A stretch of DNA of 35,440 bases from CAYQTE01 sp964420285 (GCA_964420285.1 CAYQTE010000052.1:1-35440), one strand, 5' to 3'; positions 1 through 7,963 are shown, counted from the first letter of the stretch. The notes: a model not told the origin generated them from the letters alone. Program-made: numbers and translations.

Positions 1-1174
1 TCTGGCCGCAATTAGTCGCCACGGCAATGTCGGCGATGGTCGCGTCCTCGGTCTCGCCGCTGCGGTGAGAGAGAACGGCCGAGTAGCCGCTGCGAATCGC
101 CAGATTCACGGCGTCCATGGTTTCCGAAAGCGTGCCGATCTGGTTGACCTTGACGAGAATACTGTTGGCGGTGCCGGTCGAGATGCCCTTTTGCAGGTAT
201 TTCACGTTGGTGACGAACAGATCGTCGCCCACGAGCTGCATCTTCTTACCGAGGCGGTCGGTCAGCTTCTTCCAGCCGTCCCAATCGTTCTCGGCGCATC
301 CGTCCTCGAGTGATCGGATCGGATACTTCTCAACCCACTTGGCCCAGTAATCGACCATTTCCTCCGGCCGCAGAATGCGATCGGGATTGCTCTTGAAGAA
401 CTTGTAGCCCTTCTTTTCGGCATCCCACAGTTCGCTGGCGGCCGGATCAAGGGCGATAAAGACCTGCTTGCCGAAATCATACCCCGCGGCAGTGACGGCC
501 TCGCCGATCACTTTCAACGCATCCTCATTGTCCTTGAGATTGGGGGCAAAGCCGCCTTCATCGCCGACGGCCGTGGACATCTTGTTCTTGCTCAGCACCT
601 TCTTCAGCGAGTGATAGATCTCGACGCCGGCGCGGAGGGCGTCGCTGTAGGACGTGAAACCCCACGGCTGGATCATGAATTCCTGGAAATCGACGTTGTT
701 ATCCGCGTGCTTGCCGCCGTTGAGGATGTTCATCATCGGGCACGGCAGCGTCTTGGCGGCCGGTCCGCCCAGATAGCGATACAGCGGCAGATCGCTGGCC
801 AGTGAAGCCGCCTTGGCGACGGCCAGCGACACACCCAGCAGCGCGTTGGCGCCGAGCTTGGATTTGTTCTGCGTGCCGTCCAGGTCGATCATGAGCTTGT
901 CGATCGCTTCCTGTTCGCGCGGGTCCATGCCGATCAATTCCGGGCCGATCTTCGTATTGACGTTATCGACGGCCTTGCTGACGCCCTTGCCCATCCACTT
1001 GGTCTTGTCGCCGTCGCGGAGTTCGCACGCCTCGTTTTCGCCCGTGCTGGCGCCGCTGGGGATCAGCGCCCTGCCGAGCAGGCCGTCCTGAAGAATGACA
1101 TCCACTTCGATGGTCGGGTTTCCCCGGGAATCGAGGATCTGGCGTGCCGAAACGAATTCAATGGTCGTGTCCAT
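1..1174 (-). CDS. eno: Enolase (phosphopyruvate hydratase), C-terminus cut by window edge
   Basis: Cytoplasmic glycolytic enzyme converting 2-phosphoglycerate to phosphoenolpyruvate. The ATG at 1174 opens with MDTTIEFVSARQILDSRGNP, the standard enolase N-terminus. About 391 codons are visible. They include GASTGENEACELRDGD, the NILNGGKHADN segment, the GDEGGFAPN segment, the metal ligand region SLEDGCAEND, and LSHRSGETEDATIAD near the C-terminal catalytic region. Enolases have about 425-430 residues, so only the last 30-40 lie beyond position 1. The gene lies 84 bp downstream of pyrD on the same strand and could be the distal gene of the pyr run. No terminator is visible in that gap. Identification is secure; operon membership is inferred. 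Confidence 0.97.
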   Translation of the reverse strand, partial: MDTTIEFVSARQILDSRGNPTIEVDVILQDGLLGRALIPSGASTGENEACELRDGDKTKWMGKGVSKAVDNVNTKIGPELIGMDPREQEAIDKLMIDLDGTQNKSKLGANALLGVSLAVAKAASLASDLPLYRYLGGPAAKTLPCPMMNILNGGKHADNNVDFQEFMIQPWGFTSYSDALRAGVEIYHSLKKVLSKNKMSTAVGDEGGFAPNLKDNEDALKVIGEAVTAAGYDFGKQVFIALDPAASELWDAEKKGYKFFKSNPDRILRPEEMVDYWAKWVEKYPIRSLEDGCAENDWDGWKKLTDRLGKKMQLVGDDLFVTNVKYLQKGISTGTANSILVKVNQIGTLSETMDAVNLAIRSGYSAVLSHRSGETEDATIADIAVATNCGQ

Positions 1175-1258
1175 GTGGTATTCCTTTAAGTTTATCGGAC
1201 GATACGGTCACAAAACTGCATTCCCGGCCGGTCGCGGCAGGGCTCGGCGGCAACATTC

Positions 1259-2221
1259 TCACGGATACGCCTCGCGCGCCGGTTCATCGCCGGGGTAGCG
1301 CAGCGTGCCGGTCAATTCCGCCACGCTCGCTATCTTCTGCGCAGCGAGGTATTCCGACAAGCCCTCGGCGATATGTATCGGCGCGGCCGGGTCGATGAAG
1401 AGCGTCGTTCCCACTCCCACCGCCGTTGCCCCCGCCAGTAGAAATTCCACCGCATCCTGCCATGACTGGATGCCGCCCATCCCGATCAGCGGGACGTTTG
1501 CCGCCCTGGCCACGCACCGATACACCCGGCTGACCAGGTGCAGTGCGATTGGCTTGATCGCCGGCCCGGAATAGCCGCCGGTTCCGTTGGCCAGCCGCGG
1601 CCGTCGCGTGCCAATGTCCACCGCCATTGCCGTAATCGTATTGATCAGCGACAGCACATCCGCACCGCCCTCAACGGCAGCCCTCGCCGTCTGCGTGATG
1701 TCCTCGACATTCGGCGACAGTTTCACGATCAGCGGCTTGCGCCGCACAACCTGCTTCACCAGTTTTGTCAACTCGCGCAGCCGGCCGGCATTGGTTCCGA
1801 ACGTCAACCCGTCCTTCACATTCGGGCACGACACGTTCAATTCCACTGCGGCGACGCATTCCAATTCGTCCATCGCCGCGCTGGTGTTCACGTAATCATC
1901 TTCGCTGTGCCCCGCCACATTGACGATCACCGGACAGGGCATCTTCGCCAGCAGCGGCGCTTTCTCCGCCAGGAATCGCTTGAGCCCCACATTCGCCAGC
2001 CCAATCGCATTGAGCATCCCGTTGCCGACCTCGACAATCCGAGCCGGCTCATTGCCCGGCCGCTCCTCCGCCGTGATCGACTTGGTGACAAACGCCCCCA
2101 GCCGGGAGAGGTCCATGAAGTCCGCGTATTCAAACGCGTACCCGCACGTCCCCGAGCATGTCATGAGAGGGTTCTTCAGCAGCAGGGAGCCGAGTTGTAC
2201 GGATAGGTCGAGCACGCCCAT
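1259..2221 (-). CDS. pyrD: Dihydroorotate dehydrogenase B (NAD+-linked), catalytic subunit
   Basis: FMN enzyme oxidising dihydroorotate to orotate, the fourth step of UMP synthesis. The sequence shows the class 1 TIM-barrel pattern: LLLKNPLMTCSGTCGY near the N-terminus, GMLNAIGLANVG, and LNVSCPNVKDG with the catalytic base Cys (about residue 132). It also has IVKLSPNV, NTITAMAVD, and the FMN-phosphate loop GMGGIQSWQDAVEFLLAGA near the C-terminus. Cys rather than Ser as base indicates a class 1 enzyme. Presence of pyrK in the same run indicates type 1B, which passes electrons to NAD+. The frame extends to an ATG at 2245; 2221 is preferred because homologues start a few residues before the KNP motif. 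Neither start has a clear Shine-Dalgarno site. Confidence 0.93.
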   Translation of the reverse strand: MGVLDLSVQLGSLLLKNPLMTCSGTCGYAFEYADFMDLSRLGAFVTKSITAEERPGNEPARIVEVGNGMLNAIGLANVGLKRFLAEKAPLLAKMPCPVIVNVAGHSEDDYVNTSAAMDELECVAAVELNVSCPNVKDGLTFGTNAGRLRELTKLVKQVVRRKPLIVKLSPNVEDITQTARAAVEGGADVLSLINTITAMAVDIGTRRPRLANGTGGYSGPAIKPIALHLVSRVYRCVARAANVPLIGMGGIQSWQDAVEFLLAGATAVGVGTTLFIDPAAPIHIAEGLSEYLAAQKIASVAELTGTLRYPGDEPAREAYP

Positions 2222-2326
2222 GTTGTACGGAAGAACAAGCGGCATCGCAAAGGGTGCCGTCCGCTCCCCATGCCGCCAGACCCCACCGCCTTACTGGCCG
2301 GGTTCAACTCCCGTCACCGCGAATTA

Positions 2327-2689
2327 TCATTTCAATCGCACCGCTGGCAGCCGTTTGAGCCGCTGGTTCTGCGGATCGACTTCGATGCCGACCGATTCCA
2401 GTGCGGTGACTCCCAGAATGGGCTCGGCGTCGTCTTGTCCGAAAATGATCGTCACGCCGACCACCTCGCCCATAAATTCAATGCTGGCCACGCCGAGCTC
2501 CATGACGATTTCGGTTCCATCAGCCAATTCGTACGTTCGTTTGCCTCGTGGTTCGATGCCGATGCCGCGTAGATGCTTGGCCGGCGCCATGCAGTCGATT
2601 GTGCCGGTATCGACAAGAAACAACCCTTCCCAACGCCGCTGAGGGTCGGCGGGATGAGTCACGGCGACTGTCACGTGTGTTGCGCCCAT
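2327..2689 (-). CDS. Small retropepsin-like (clan AA) aspartic protease-like protein
   Basis: A 120-residue protein starting MGATHVTVAVTHP. It carries LFLVDTGTIDCMAP (about residues 27-40), where DTG is the active-site triad of clan AA aspartic proteases. A second conserved stretch, EPILGVTALESVGIEVDP, lies near the C-terminus and corresponds to the ILG(x)4LE pattern of short bacterial retropepsin-like proteins. One DTG per chain means activity would need a homodimer. Many such bacterial proteins have no known substrate. The frame continues upstream to 2830, into the 3' end of the ABM gene; the ATG at 2689 gives the family's usual size. It lies between the ABM gene and pyrD on the same strand, and no link to pyrimidine synthesis is known. 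Fold assignment is good, function unknown. Confidence 0.72.
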   Translation of the reverse strand: MGATHVTVAVTHPADPQRRWEGLFLVDTGTIDCMAPAKHLRGIGIEPRGKRTYELADGTEIVMELGVASIEFMGEVVGVTIIFGQDDAEPILGVTALESVGIEVDPQNQRLKRLPAVRLK

Positions 2690-2792
2690 CGGCCCAAGTG
2701 TAGCCACGATATTAAAACAGAGGAAGTGCGATGGAAAGGCCAAGCTGCGCCTCCCCGATCCATGCGCCTTCGCTCCTTGCACGCTCTTTGTC

Positions 2793-3080
2793 TCAATCGT
2801 TCGTATACACCTTATGCTGTGGCCGGGCACGCAATATCTGTGTCTTGCCCCAACTTGTCGCGCTGGCGAATTCGGGGCTCTTGAGAAACTTCTCGAAATC
2901 CGACTTGCTCGACCACTGGCTCCAGATCATGTAACTGCCCGGCAGATTCACATCCTCGAACAGCCGCGATTCGACGTGGCCGGGGAATGTCTTGAGCACG
3001 CCCAGCACGCCGGCGAATCCGCGCTTGAAATCCTCTTCCTTGCCGGGAATCACTTCGTAGTGCATGCCGATCGTCGTCAT
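2793..3080 (-). CDS. Antibiotic biosynthesis monooxygenase (ABM) domain protein
   Basis: A 95-residue single-domain protein of the dimeric alpha/beta-barrel superfamily. MTTIGMHYEVIPGKEEDFKR matches the first strand and helix of ABM proteins. FPGHVESRLFEDVNLPGSY and MIWSQWSSKSDFEKFLKSPEF match the central strands and the W(x)nF helix. Members act as cofactor-free monooxygenases, haem-degrading enzymes or quinol-modifying proteins; the substrate here cannot be read. The start at 3080 has a good AAAGGA site eight bases upstream. Only 10 bp separate it from the pyrK stop, so it is probably translated from the pyr transcript. A longer in-frame version to 3128 would overlap pyrK and is less likely. 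Confidence 0.8.
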   Translation of the reverse strand: MTTIGMHYEVIPGKEEDFKRGFAGVLGVLKTFPGHVESRLFEDVNLPGSYMIWSQWSSKSDFEKFLKSPEFASATSWGKTQILRARPQHKVYTND

Positions 3081-3090
3081 CGCCCATCCT

Positions 3091-4029
3091 TTACCACAAA
3101 AGCTCCTGCCCGCGAAAGACCGGACCATCCGTGCAGGTCAGGCGATAAACCCAGTCGCGACCGTCGGCCCGGCCGGTGGCTCGGCAGCGGATCACGCAGC
3201 TTTGGCACGTTCCCATGCCGCAGGCCATCGCCCGCTCGGCCGCCACCTGGCATTCCATCCCACGATCCGCCGCGATTCGCGCCACCGCCTTCATCATGAG
3301 TTCCGGCCCGCATGTGTACAGCGTTACAGGCAGCCCGGAATCCAGAGAATCCAGATAGGCCGAAAGCGATTCGGTCACGCGCCCGGCATAACCGACCGAT
3401 CCATCATCCGTCGTCACCACGGCCGCAATTCCATGTCGGGAAAATTCGCCCACGATCAATCTGGGCGTGACCGGCCCGGTAAACCGCTCGAGCCGCTCAA
3501 TCGACACCGGCAGCAAATCCCCGCTGGTCGCCCCGACAAACGCCGCCGCCGATCGGCCGGCAAGCTGTTGTGCCAGGTACAGCATGGGCGGAATTCCCAC
3601 CCCGCCGCCGATGAGGACCGCATGACCATTGTCTTTTGGCAACTCGAAATGGTTCCCCAGCGGGCCAAGGATCGAGACCAATTCCCCAATCCGCCGGCGC
3701 CGGAGCCATCGCGTCCCGCGCCCCACGGCCCGGTAGATGATTTCCAACCCCACCTTTCCGTCAACGTCTGTTCGCCCCGCCAGAGAAAAGGGCCGCCGAA
3801 GAAACGCGCCGCCCTCACTCGGGCCGCCTCCTTGTGCACAGGCCGAGGCGGAAGAAGGCCACTGCATCTCGCGCGGCTGGTTATGCAGTTCACGGTCCGC
3901 GCAGGCAACCTGAACGAATTGTCCCGGCAGCGTCGGCGGAAATTCGGGAATGCAGAGCGTCAGCCGGTAATGCTCGCGGCAAATCCGCTCATTGGCGAAG
4001 ACGACGGCATCGAAGACCCGGCGGTTCAC
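3091..4029 (-). CDS. pyrK: Dihydroorotate dehydrogenase B, electron-transfer subunit (FAD, 2Fe-2S)
   Basis: Iron-sulfur flavoprotein that carries electrons from PyrD FMN to NAD+. Seen in order: a ferredoxin-reductase-like FAD domain with RRPFSLAG; the NAD-binding region with GGGVGIPPMLYLA and LYTCGPELMM; and a C-terminal 2Fe-2S site CGMGTCQSC with a last Cys in LTCTDGPVF, the PyrK arrangement. About 312 residues from GTG 4029, somewhat longer than usual because of an Ala/Gly-rich insert before RRPFS. The open frame runs back to a TTG at 4098, but that would translate through the terminator-like hairpin at 4046-4082. GTG 4029 is therefore preferred, though its ribosome site is weak. Likely transcribed from the promoter at 4147-4175 with the ABM gene, the protease-like gene and pyrD. 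Confidence 0.9.
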   Translation of the reverse strand: MNRRVFDAVVFANERICREHYRLTLCIPEFPPTLPGQFVQVACADRELHNQPREMQWPSSASACAQGGGPSEGGAFLRRPFSLAGRTDVDGKVGLEIIYRAVGRGTRWLRRRRIGELVSILGPLGNHFELPKDNGHAVLIGGGVGIPPMLYLAQQLAGRSAAAFVGATSGDLLPVSIERLERFTGPVTPRLIVGEFSRHGIAAVVTTDDGSVGYAGRVTESLSAYLDSLDSGLPVTLYTCGPELMMKAVARIAADRGMECQVAAERAMACGMGTCQSCVIRCRATGRADGRDWVYRLTCTDGPVFRGQELLW

Positions 4030-4037
4030 AGTTGACC

Positions 4038-4082
4038 AAAAAAAGACTTCCGGAGGGGTGGCTCCTGTCCACCTCCGGAAGT
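4038..4082 (-). terminator. Terminator-like hairpin in the pyrK leader (candidate attenuator)
   Basis: On the minus strand ACTTCCGGAGGTGG pairs with CCACCCCTCCGGAAGT around the 7-base loop ACAGGAG, and the stem is followed by C and seven T residues (4044-4038). It lies between the consensus promoter at 4147-4175 and the pyrK start at 4029, so it would stop transcription before the first gene. A second small hairpin, ACGGCT-TGCC-AGCCGT, lies just upstream and could take part in a switch. The stem also hides a strong GGAGGTG sequence. Form and position suit an attenuator; the controlling signal is not identified. Confidence 0.72.
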
Positions 4083-4146
4083 GCGCCACGGCTGGCAAGC
4101 CGTTGTTCTCAATCGTTATGCCGTCGATTCTGTGACGGTCTGTGTG

Positions 4147-4175
4147 ACTATACCTATGCCCAAAGGCGCTGTCAA
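4147..4175 (-). promoter_or_regulatory. Sigma-70 promoter for pyrK and downstream genes
   Basis: Minus strand TTGACA (4175-4170), a 17-base spacer and TATAGT (4152-4147), an almost perfect housekeeping promoter. Predicted transcription start is near 4140, giving a leader of about 110 bases before pyrK that contains the terminator-like hairpin. Confidence 0.8.
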
Positions 4176-4368
4176 TTCAACAAGTGCCCCAGACCGGAAA
4201 ATGAATTGCGATGATAACTCGTTTGCCGACAATCAGTTACATCGAAATTCCCGGCGGCCCGCCGGCACTAAATCCCCCAGCGGCCTGGCGATATCCGCAG
4301 CCCGGTTTTCCCCCGGCCCACGCCCCGGATACACTCCCTTGCGCCGTTATCGGACAGACCCGTCTCCC

Positions 4369-4782
4369 ATGACCCAGATCACCGTCGCCATCGCCGTCAT
4401 TGTCCGCGCCGGCGAACTCCTCATCGCCCAACGCAAACCCACCGGCCCGCTGGCCGACTATTGGGAATTCCCTGGCGGCAAATGCGAACCCGGCGAAACG
4501 ATCGAATCCTGCCTCCACCGCGAGATCAAGGAGGAGATCGACGTCGATATCGAAATCCTCCGCCCGCTGGACGTGCTGCACCACACCTACCCCCACGGCC
4601 AACTCGCCATCCACCCCTTCTATTGCCGCATCACCGCCGGCACCCCCCGCCCCGTCGCCTGCCAACAAATCCTCTGGATCAAACCCAACCAGCTTCGCAA
4701 CTATCGATTCCCCCCGGCCAACGACGACCTCTTGAAGAGCATCGTGCAAGCCCCTTTGCCCCAGTCGATTCAGCCCGAATGA
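4369..4782 (+). CDS. MutT-type Nudix hydrolase
   Basis: A 137-residue cytoplasmic protein starting MTQITVAIAVIVRAGELL. It has the MutT architecture WEFPGGKCEPGETIESCLHR followed by EIKEEIDVDI, the Nudix helix with its metal-binding Glu residues. The usual Gly near the end of the Nudix box (EExG) is Asp here. This occurs in some family members and need not abolish activity. TPRPVACQQILWIKPNQL and NYRFPPANDDLL match the substrate-clamp and C-terminal helix of 8-oxo-dGTP diphosphatases. Likely role is clearing oxidised nucleotides. It is convergent with fumC and divergent from the pyr run. In-frame extension upstream to 4081 is low-quality sequence crossing the pyr promoter, so the ATG at 4369 is chosen. 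Confidence 0.87.
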   Translation: MTQITVAIAVIVRAGELLIAQRKPTGPLADYWEFPGGKCEPGETIESCLHREIKEEIDVDIEILRPLDVLHHTYPHGQLAIHPFYCRITAGTPRPVACQQILWIKPNQLRNYRFPPANDDLLKSIVQAPLPQSIQPE

Positions 4783-4871
4783 CGTGCCGGCCAAGCCGAG
4801 CCGAGCGCGCAATAGCCGCACGCGCTCCACTCGCTTTCTCTATTGCCATTGTCAATTGTCCATTGCCCCTC

Positions 4872-6296
4872 TCACCCCCCGCCGCTGCCGATCATGTCGG
4901 CTTGCGGCTGGGTCATCCGGCGGGCATCCATCGCCTTGGTCAAATCCGCCTCGGCGATGAGCTTCTTCTCCGTCGCCACCTGGCGGACGGTCTTGCCGCT
5001 CTTGTGGCTTTCCTTGGCGACATCGGCCGCTTTGTCGTAGCCGATCAGCGGAGCAAGACTCGTACACATGGCAAGGCTCTGCTCGACCAGTCCCTCGCAG
5101 CGCTCGCGGTTGGCTTCCAGTCCAGCCACGCAGCGATCGGCGAATACCGTCGCCGCCCGGCCGAGCAACTCGATCGACTGCAGCAGGTTGTACGCCATCA
5201 CCGGCATCATCATGTTGAGCTCGAAGGTGCTGCCGAACGCGCCGGCCCAGGCGATCGTCGCGTCGTTGCCCACCACTTGCGCCGCCACCTGCAACACCAT
5301 CTCGCTCATCACCGGATTCACCTTACCCGGCATGATGCTGCTGCCCGGCTGCGTGGCCGGTATGGAAATCTCGCCGATCCCGCATCGCGGCCCGCTGGCC
5401 AGCCAGCGGATGTCGTTGGCGATTTTGGTCAGGCTGACGGCGATCGTCCGCAGCAGGCCGCTGGCCTCAACGACGCCGTCCTTCGCCGCCTGCGCCTCAA
5501 AATGATTCGCCGCTTCAACGAAGTCGATCCCGCTCGCTTTGGCGATCACCGCAATGGCGCGCTTGGCGAAATCCGGATGCGAATTGATCCCGGTTCCGAC
5601 GGCCGTCCCGCCCAGAGGCAGTTCTCGCAATGCCGCAATCGCCCGCTTGGCGCGTTCAACACCCAGCCGAGCCTGCCGGGCATATCCGGAGATTTCCTGA
5701 CCCAGCCGGATCGGCGTCGCATCCTGCAAATGCGTCCGGCCGATCTTCACGATCCCGTCGTACTGTTTCGCCTTGGCGTCCAGCGCATCGGCAAGATGCT
5801 CCAGCGGCCCGATAAGCGATTCCTTGATCGCCACGGCCGCCGCCACGTGCATCGCCGTCGGGATCACGTCGTTGGAACTCTGCTCCATGTTCACGTGATC
5901 GTTGGGATGCACGGGATCCTTCCCGCCGCGTTTGCCGGTGGCCAGCTCATTGGCCCGGCTGGCAATGACCTCGTTGACGTTCATGTTCGTCGATGTTCCG
6001 CTGCCGGTCTGGAAAATATCCACGACAAACTGCGCATCGAGCTTGCCGTCAATCACTTCGCGGGCCGCCTGCTGAATCAGATCACGCCGCTTGGCGTCCA
6101 GGATCGACAGCTCAAAATTCACTTCCGCGCAGGCCGATTTGATCAGCCCCAGCGCCGCGATGAATCGCCGGCCCAGCCGCAGGCCGGAGATCGGAAAATT
6201 CTCCACCGCCCGACCCGTCTGCGCACCGTAATACGCATCGGCCGGCACTGTCATCTCGCCAAACGAATCCCGTTCCGTCCTGGTCTGTTGAGCCAT
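4872..6296 (-). CDS. fumC: Fumarate hydratase, class II
   Basis: Iron-independent fumarase that interconverts fumarate and malate in the TCA cycle. It has 474 residues, close to the family's 460-470, and works as a homotetramer. Visible signatures are TGSGTSTNMNVNEVIA (residues 97-112), VHPNDHVNMEQSSNDVIPTA (B-site loop), GRTHLQDATP with the catalytic His at about 189, and the superfamily signature GSSIMPGKVNP at 318-328 on the mobile loop. The C-terminal domain ends with LTKAMDARRMTQPQ, which matches FumC rather than aspartase or argininosuccinate lyase. The ATG at 6296 opens MAQQTRTERDSFGEM, the usual FumC start. Upstream lies a REPIN-like inverted repeat and the methyltransferase gene. No promoter was confidently identified. 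Confidence 0.97.
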   Translation of the reverse strand: MAQQTRTERDSFGEMTVPADAYYGAQTGRAVENFPISGLRLGRRFIAALGLIKSACAEVNFELSILDAKRRDLIQQAAREVIDGKLDAQFVVDIFQTGSGTSTNMNVNEVIASRANELATGKRGGKDPVHPNDHVNMEQSSNDVIPTAMHVAAAVAIKESLIGPLEHLADALDAKAKQYDGIVKIGRTHLQDATPIRLGQEISGYARQARLGVERAKRAIAALRELPLGGTAVGTGINSHPDFAKRAIAVIAKASGIDFVEAANHFEAQAAKDGVVEASGLLRTIAVSLTKIANDIRWLASGPRCGIGEISIPATQPGSSIMPGKVNPVMSEMVLQVAAQVVGNDATIAWAGAFGSTFELNMMMPVMAYNLLQSIELLGRAATVFADRCVAGLEANRERCEGLVEQSLAMCTSLAPLIGYDKAADVAKESHKSGKTVRQVATEKKLIAEADLTKAMDARRMTQPQADMIGSGGG

Positions 6297-6343
6297 AGCG
6301 CAAATCTCCGTCCGTAAGAGCCTTCTTCAAGATCATCAACAAT

Positions 6344-6411
6344 TGTAGGGTCCGCATCGCGGACCACAACTTTCAAGTGCGTAAATACCGGTCCGCAATG
6401 CGGACCCTACA
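6344..6411. repeat. REPIN-like inverted pair of palindromic repeats
   Basis: TGTAGGGTCCGCATCGCGGACC (6344-6365) is repeated in inverted orientation at 6390-6411 with one mismatch and a 24-base spacer. Each arm is itself a palindrome (GGTCCGC-GCGGACC), so the DNA can form two small hairpins or one long one. Arms of the type GTAGGGTnnGCATTGCnnACC are widespread as REP-like sequences in bacteria. The right arm overlaps the end of the methyltransferase gene. Confidence 0.8.
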
Positions 6412-7216
6412 TTTTCCTCGCCCTTATTGCCAGAAACATCGGAATTTCCTTGCGAGCCCGATTCTCCGCCGCCGCACGCGGGCCGCTGGTGCTTTCCTTG
6501 TGACTGGCCCACTCCTCCATCGCGTCGATCCACAATCCAGCGGCCGACATTGCTTTCACATACGCGCTGATCGGCCGATGGAATGTCCAGGTATATCCCT
6601 GTTGGGCATCGCCCGGATGGGTGACGATCGGCGCCTTGCGCGGCAGGAGATACCGATCCACCCGGCGATATTGCACACCCGCCTTCTCATCCCATCCCCA
6701 GTAACTTTCCTTGGGCCCGCGAAAACAGGGGTGCATCGTGACCATCACGAACGCCGCACCAGCCTTGAGCGCCCCGGCAACGGCGGCCATAACCGAATTC
6801 AGCGGATTCACATTATCCAGCCCCAGCACACACGCCGCCCCGTCGAACTGTCCGCTGGTCGCGCCGTGGAAGGATCCTTCGCCAACGAAATCCAGTTTCC
6901 GCACGTCCCCCACCAGATATCGAATTTCCGCCGGCCCGCGAGCGCGAGCCGCATCAATAAGCTCTTTGGCCGCATCCACCCCCGTCACGACGACCCCGTC
7001 GGCCGCCAGCCGCCGGCACAGGACGCCCTGCCCACAGGCGAGGTCGAGAGCGGACTGGCCCCTGGTCAGCCCCAGCAACCGCACCACGCCGGGAATCACG
7101 ACCGCCTGGTGATATTCGCTGCCGTGTTCCCCCACCAGGTCGTCGTACCAATCGGCCACGCCCGACCAATCCGTCCTGGGGCCAGGCGCGTTGGATCGTT
7201 CCTGCTTCATGCCCAT
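6407..7216 (-). CDS. Class I SAM-dependent methyltransferase
   Basis: About 269 residues from ATG 7216. The Rossmann signature ALDLACGQGVLCRRLA (motif I) is followed by VVTGVDAAKELIDAARAR (motif II), a YLVGDVRKLDF acidic motif and FDGAACVLGLDNVNP (motif IV). The C-terminal half continues as in UbiE/COQ5-like and DUF-type small-molecule methyltransferases. The substrate cannot be inferred. An in-frame GTG at 7291 would add 25 residues without a ribosome site; a Met two codons after 7216 is also possible. The last codons are AAA ATG TAG, and ATGTAG is contributed by the REP arm at 6390-6411. The present C-terminus may therefore have been set by repeat insertion. The gene is on the fumC strand. 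Confidence 0.85.
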   Translation of the reverse strand: MGMKQERSNAPGPRTDWSGVADWYDDLVGEHGSEYHQAVVIPGVVRLLGLTRGQSALDLACGQGVLCRRLAADGVVVTGVDAAKELIDAARARGPAEIRYLVGDVRKLDFVGEGSFHGATSGQFDGAACVLGLDNVNPLNSVMAAVAGALKAGAAFVMVTMHPCFRGPKESYWGWDEKAGVQYRRVDRYLLPRKAPIVTHPGDAQQGYTWTFHRPISAYVKAMSAAGLWIDAMEEWASHKESTSGPRAAAENRARKEIPMFLAIRARKM

Positions 7217-7303
7217 ATTGGACACGACTGGGACGGATAATTCAAAAACCGGCACCGCGGAGATTTCAGCAACGCCTGCCAGGCTCTGCACCCGAACGGG
7301 CCA

Positions 7304-7642
7304 TTAGCCGTCGGCAGGAGGCGATTGTTCGGCGTCATCCGGTTCGCCCACCGCTCTCATCGACGCATGGCGGACGTAGAGGACACGCACTACGGCGGAG
7401 GAATCGTCAACCGTGAAGATAATCCGATGGGACTTGAAGACCACCTGCCTGAGTTCCTCCGCGAAATGCGCCTGTTCGCGGGCTGCGCCGAAACGGCGGG
7501 GAAATTCCTCCAAGCGGTCAATCTGCTCATACAGCCCTTGCACCCAGACGGCAGCGTTCGTTGGAGAACGCTCGGCGATGTGCTGGTATGCTGCCGCAAT
7601 GTTCGCCCGAGCCGTGACGGTCACTACAACAAGGTATCTCAT
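7304..7642 (-). CDS. RelE/ParE-superfamily toxin
   Basis: A 112-residue basic protein. VTVTARANIAAAYQHIAERSP matches the N-terminal helices of ParE/RelE toxins. LEEFPRRFGAAREQ, ELRQVVFKSHRIIFTVDDSSAVVRVLYVRHASM matches the central beta-sheet, where the pattern YRIIF-VLYVRHA is characteristic. Its start overlaps the stop of the antitoxin by four bases (ATGA), typical of type II pairs where the antitoxin comes first. The last dozen residues (Asp/Glu/Pro-rich) extend beyond the family core. Whether it targets gyrase (ParE-like) or mRNA (RelE-like) cannot be decided from sequence alone. Confidence 0.85.
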   Translation of the reverse strand: MRYLVVVTVTARANIAAAYQHIAERSPTNAAVWVQGLYEQIDRLEEFPRRFGAAREQAHFAEELRQVVFKSHRIIFTVDDSSAVVRVLYVRHASMRAVGEPDDAEQSPPADG

Positions 7643-7929
7643 TTAAGTGAAATGCCGTGTTTCCCGGCAAACTCTTCAAGAAACTCGCGCATGGGCTGTA
7701 CCTCGCCGCGCTTCGCCTCGTCCAACCCGCGACGAATCCCGGCCAGAGTTTCCGATAGTTCCGCCGCCTCAAGCAATTCCTGATACGCCTCAGCGCTCTG
7801 CACAACGATCTCGGCCTGGCCGTTGACGGTGAGAACCTCCGGCTTGCCTGTCTTCTTAAGCCACTGGATGTGTTCCCTGGTATTCCGGTTGAAGTCCGTA
7901 ACGGGGAGAATGTGCTTCAAATCGACCAT
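7639..7929 (-). CDS. Phd/YefM-type antitoxin
   Basis: A 96-residue protein whose N-terminal half (HILPVTDFNRNTREHIQWLK, then GKPEVLTVNGQAEIVVQSAEAYQEL) is the Phd/YefM DNA-binding fold. The pattern 'LTVNGQAEIVVQSAE' corresponds to the 'vl.nGk..avl.s...y' core of the family. The C-terminal part is charged and helical, as expected for the toxin-neutralising tail. The ATG at 7929 follows AGGAG by four bases. It is the first gene of the pair, with a clear promoter at 7964-7992, and by analogy should repress its own operon. Confidence 0.88.
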   Translation of the reverse strand: MVDLKHILPVTDFNRNTREHIQWLKKTGKPEVLTVNGQAEIVVQSAEAYQELLEAAELSETLAGIRRGLDEAKRGEVQPMREFLEEFAGKHGISLK

Positions 7930-7963
7930 GCGACTCCTAAACAGATTTTACGCAGCTTTTAAC

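Noticed and set aside
4030..4098. A TTG start for pyrK at 4098.
   Set aside because: It would place a consensus-type promoter leader and a terminator hairpin with T7 run inside the coding sequence, and the extra residues resemble nothing in PyrK.
4083..4140. A leader peptide or PyrR-binding loop in the pyrK leader.
   Set aside because: No ATG-led pyrimidine-related short ORF and no recognisable conserved PyrR binding loop were seen; left as unknown.
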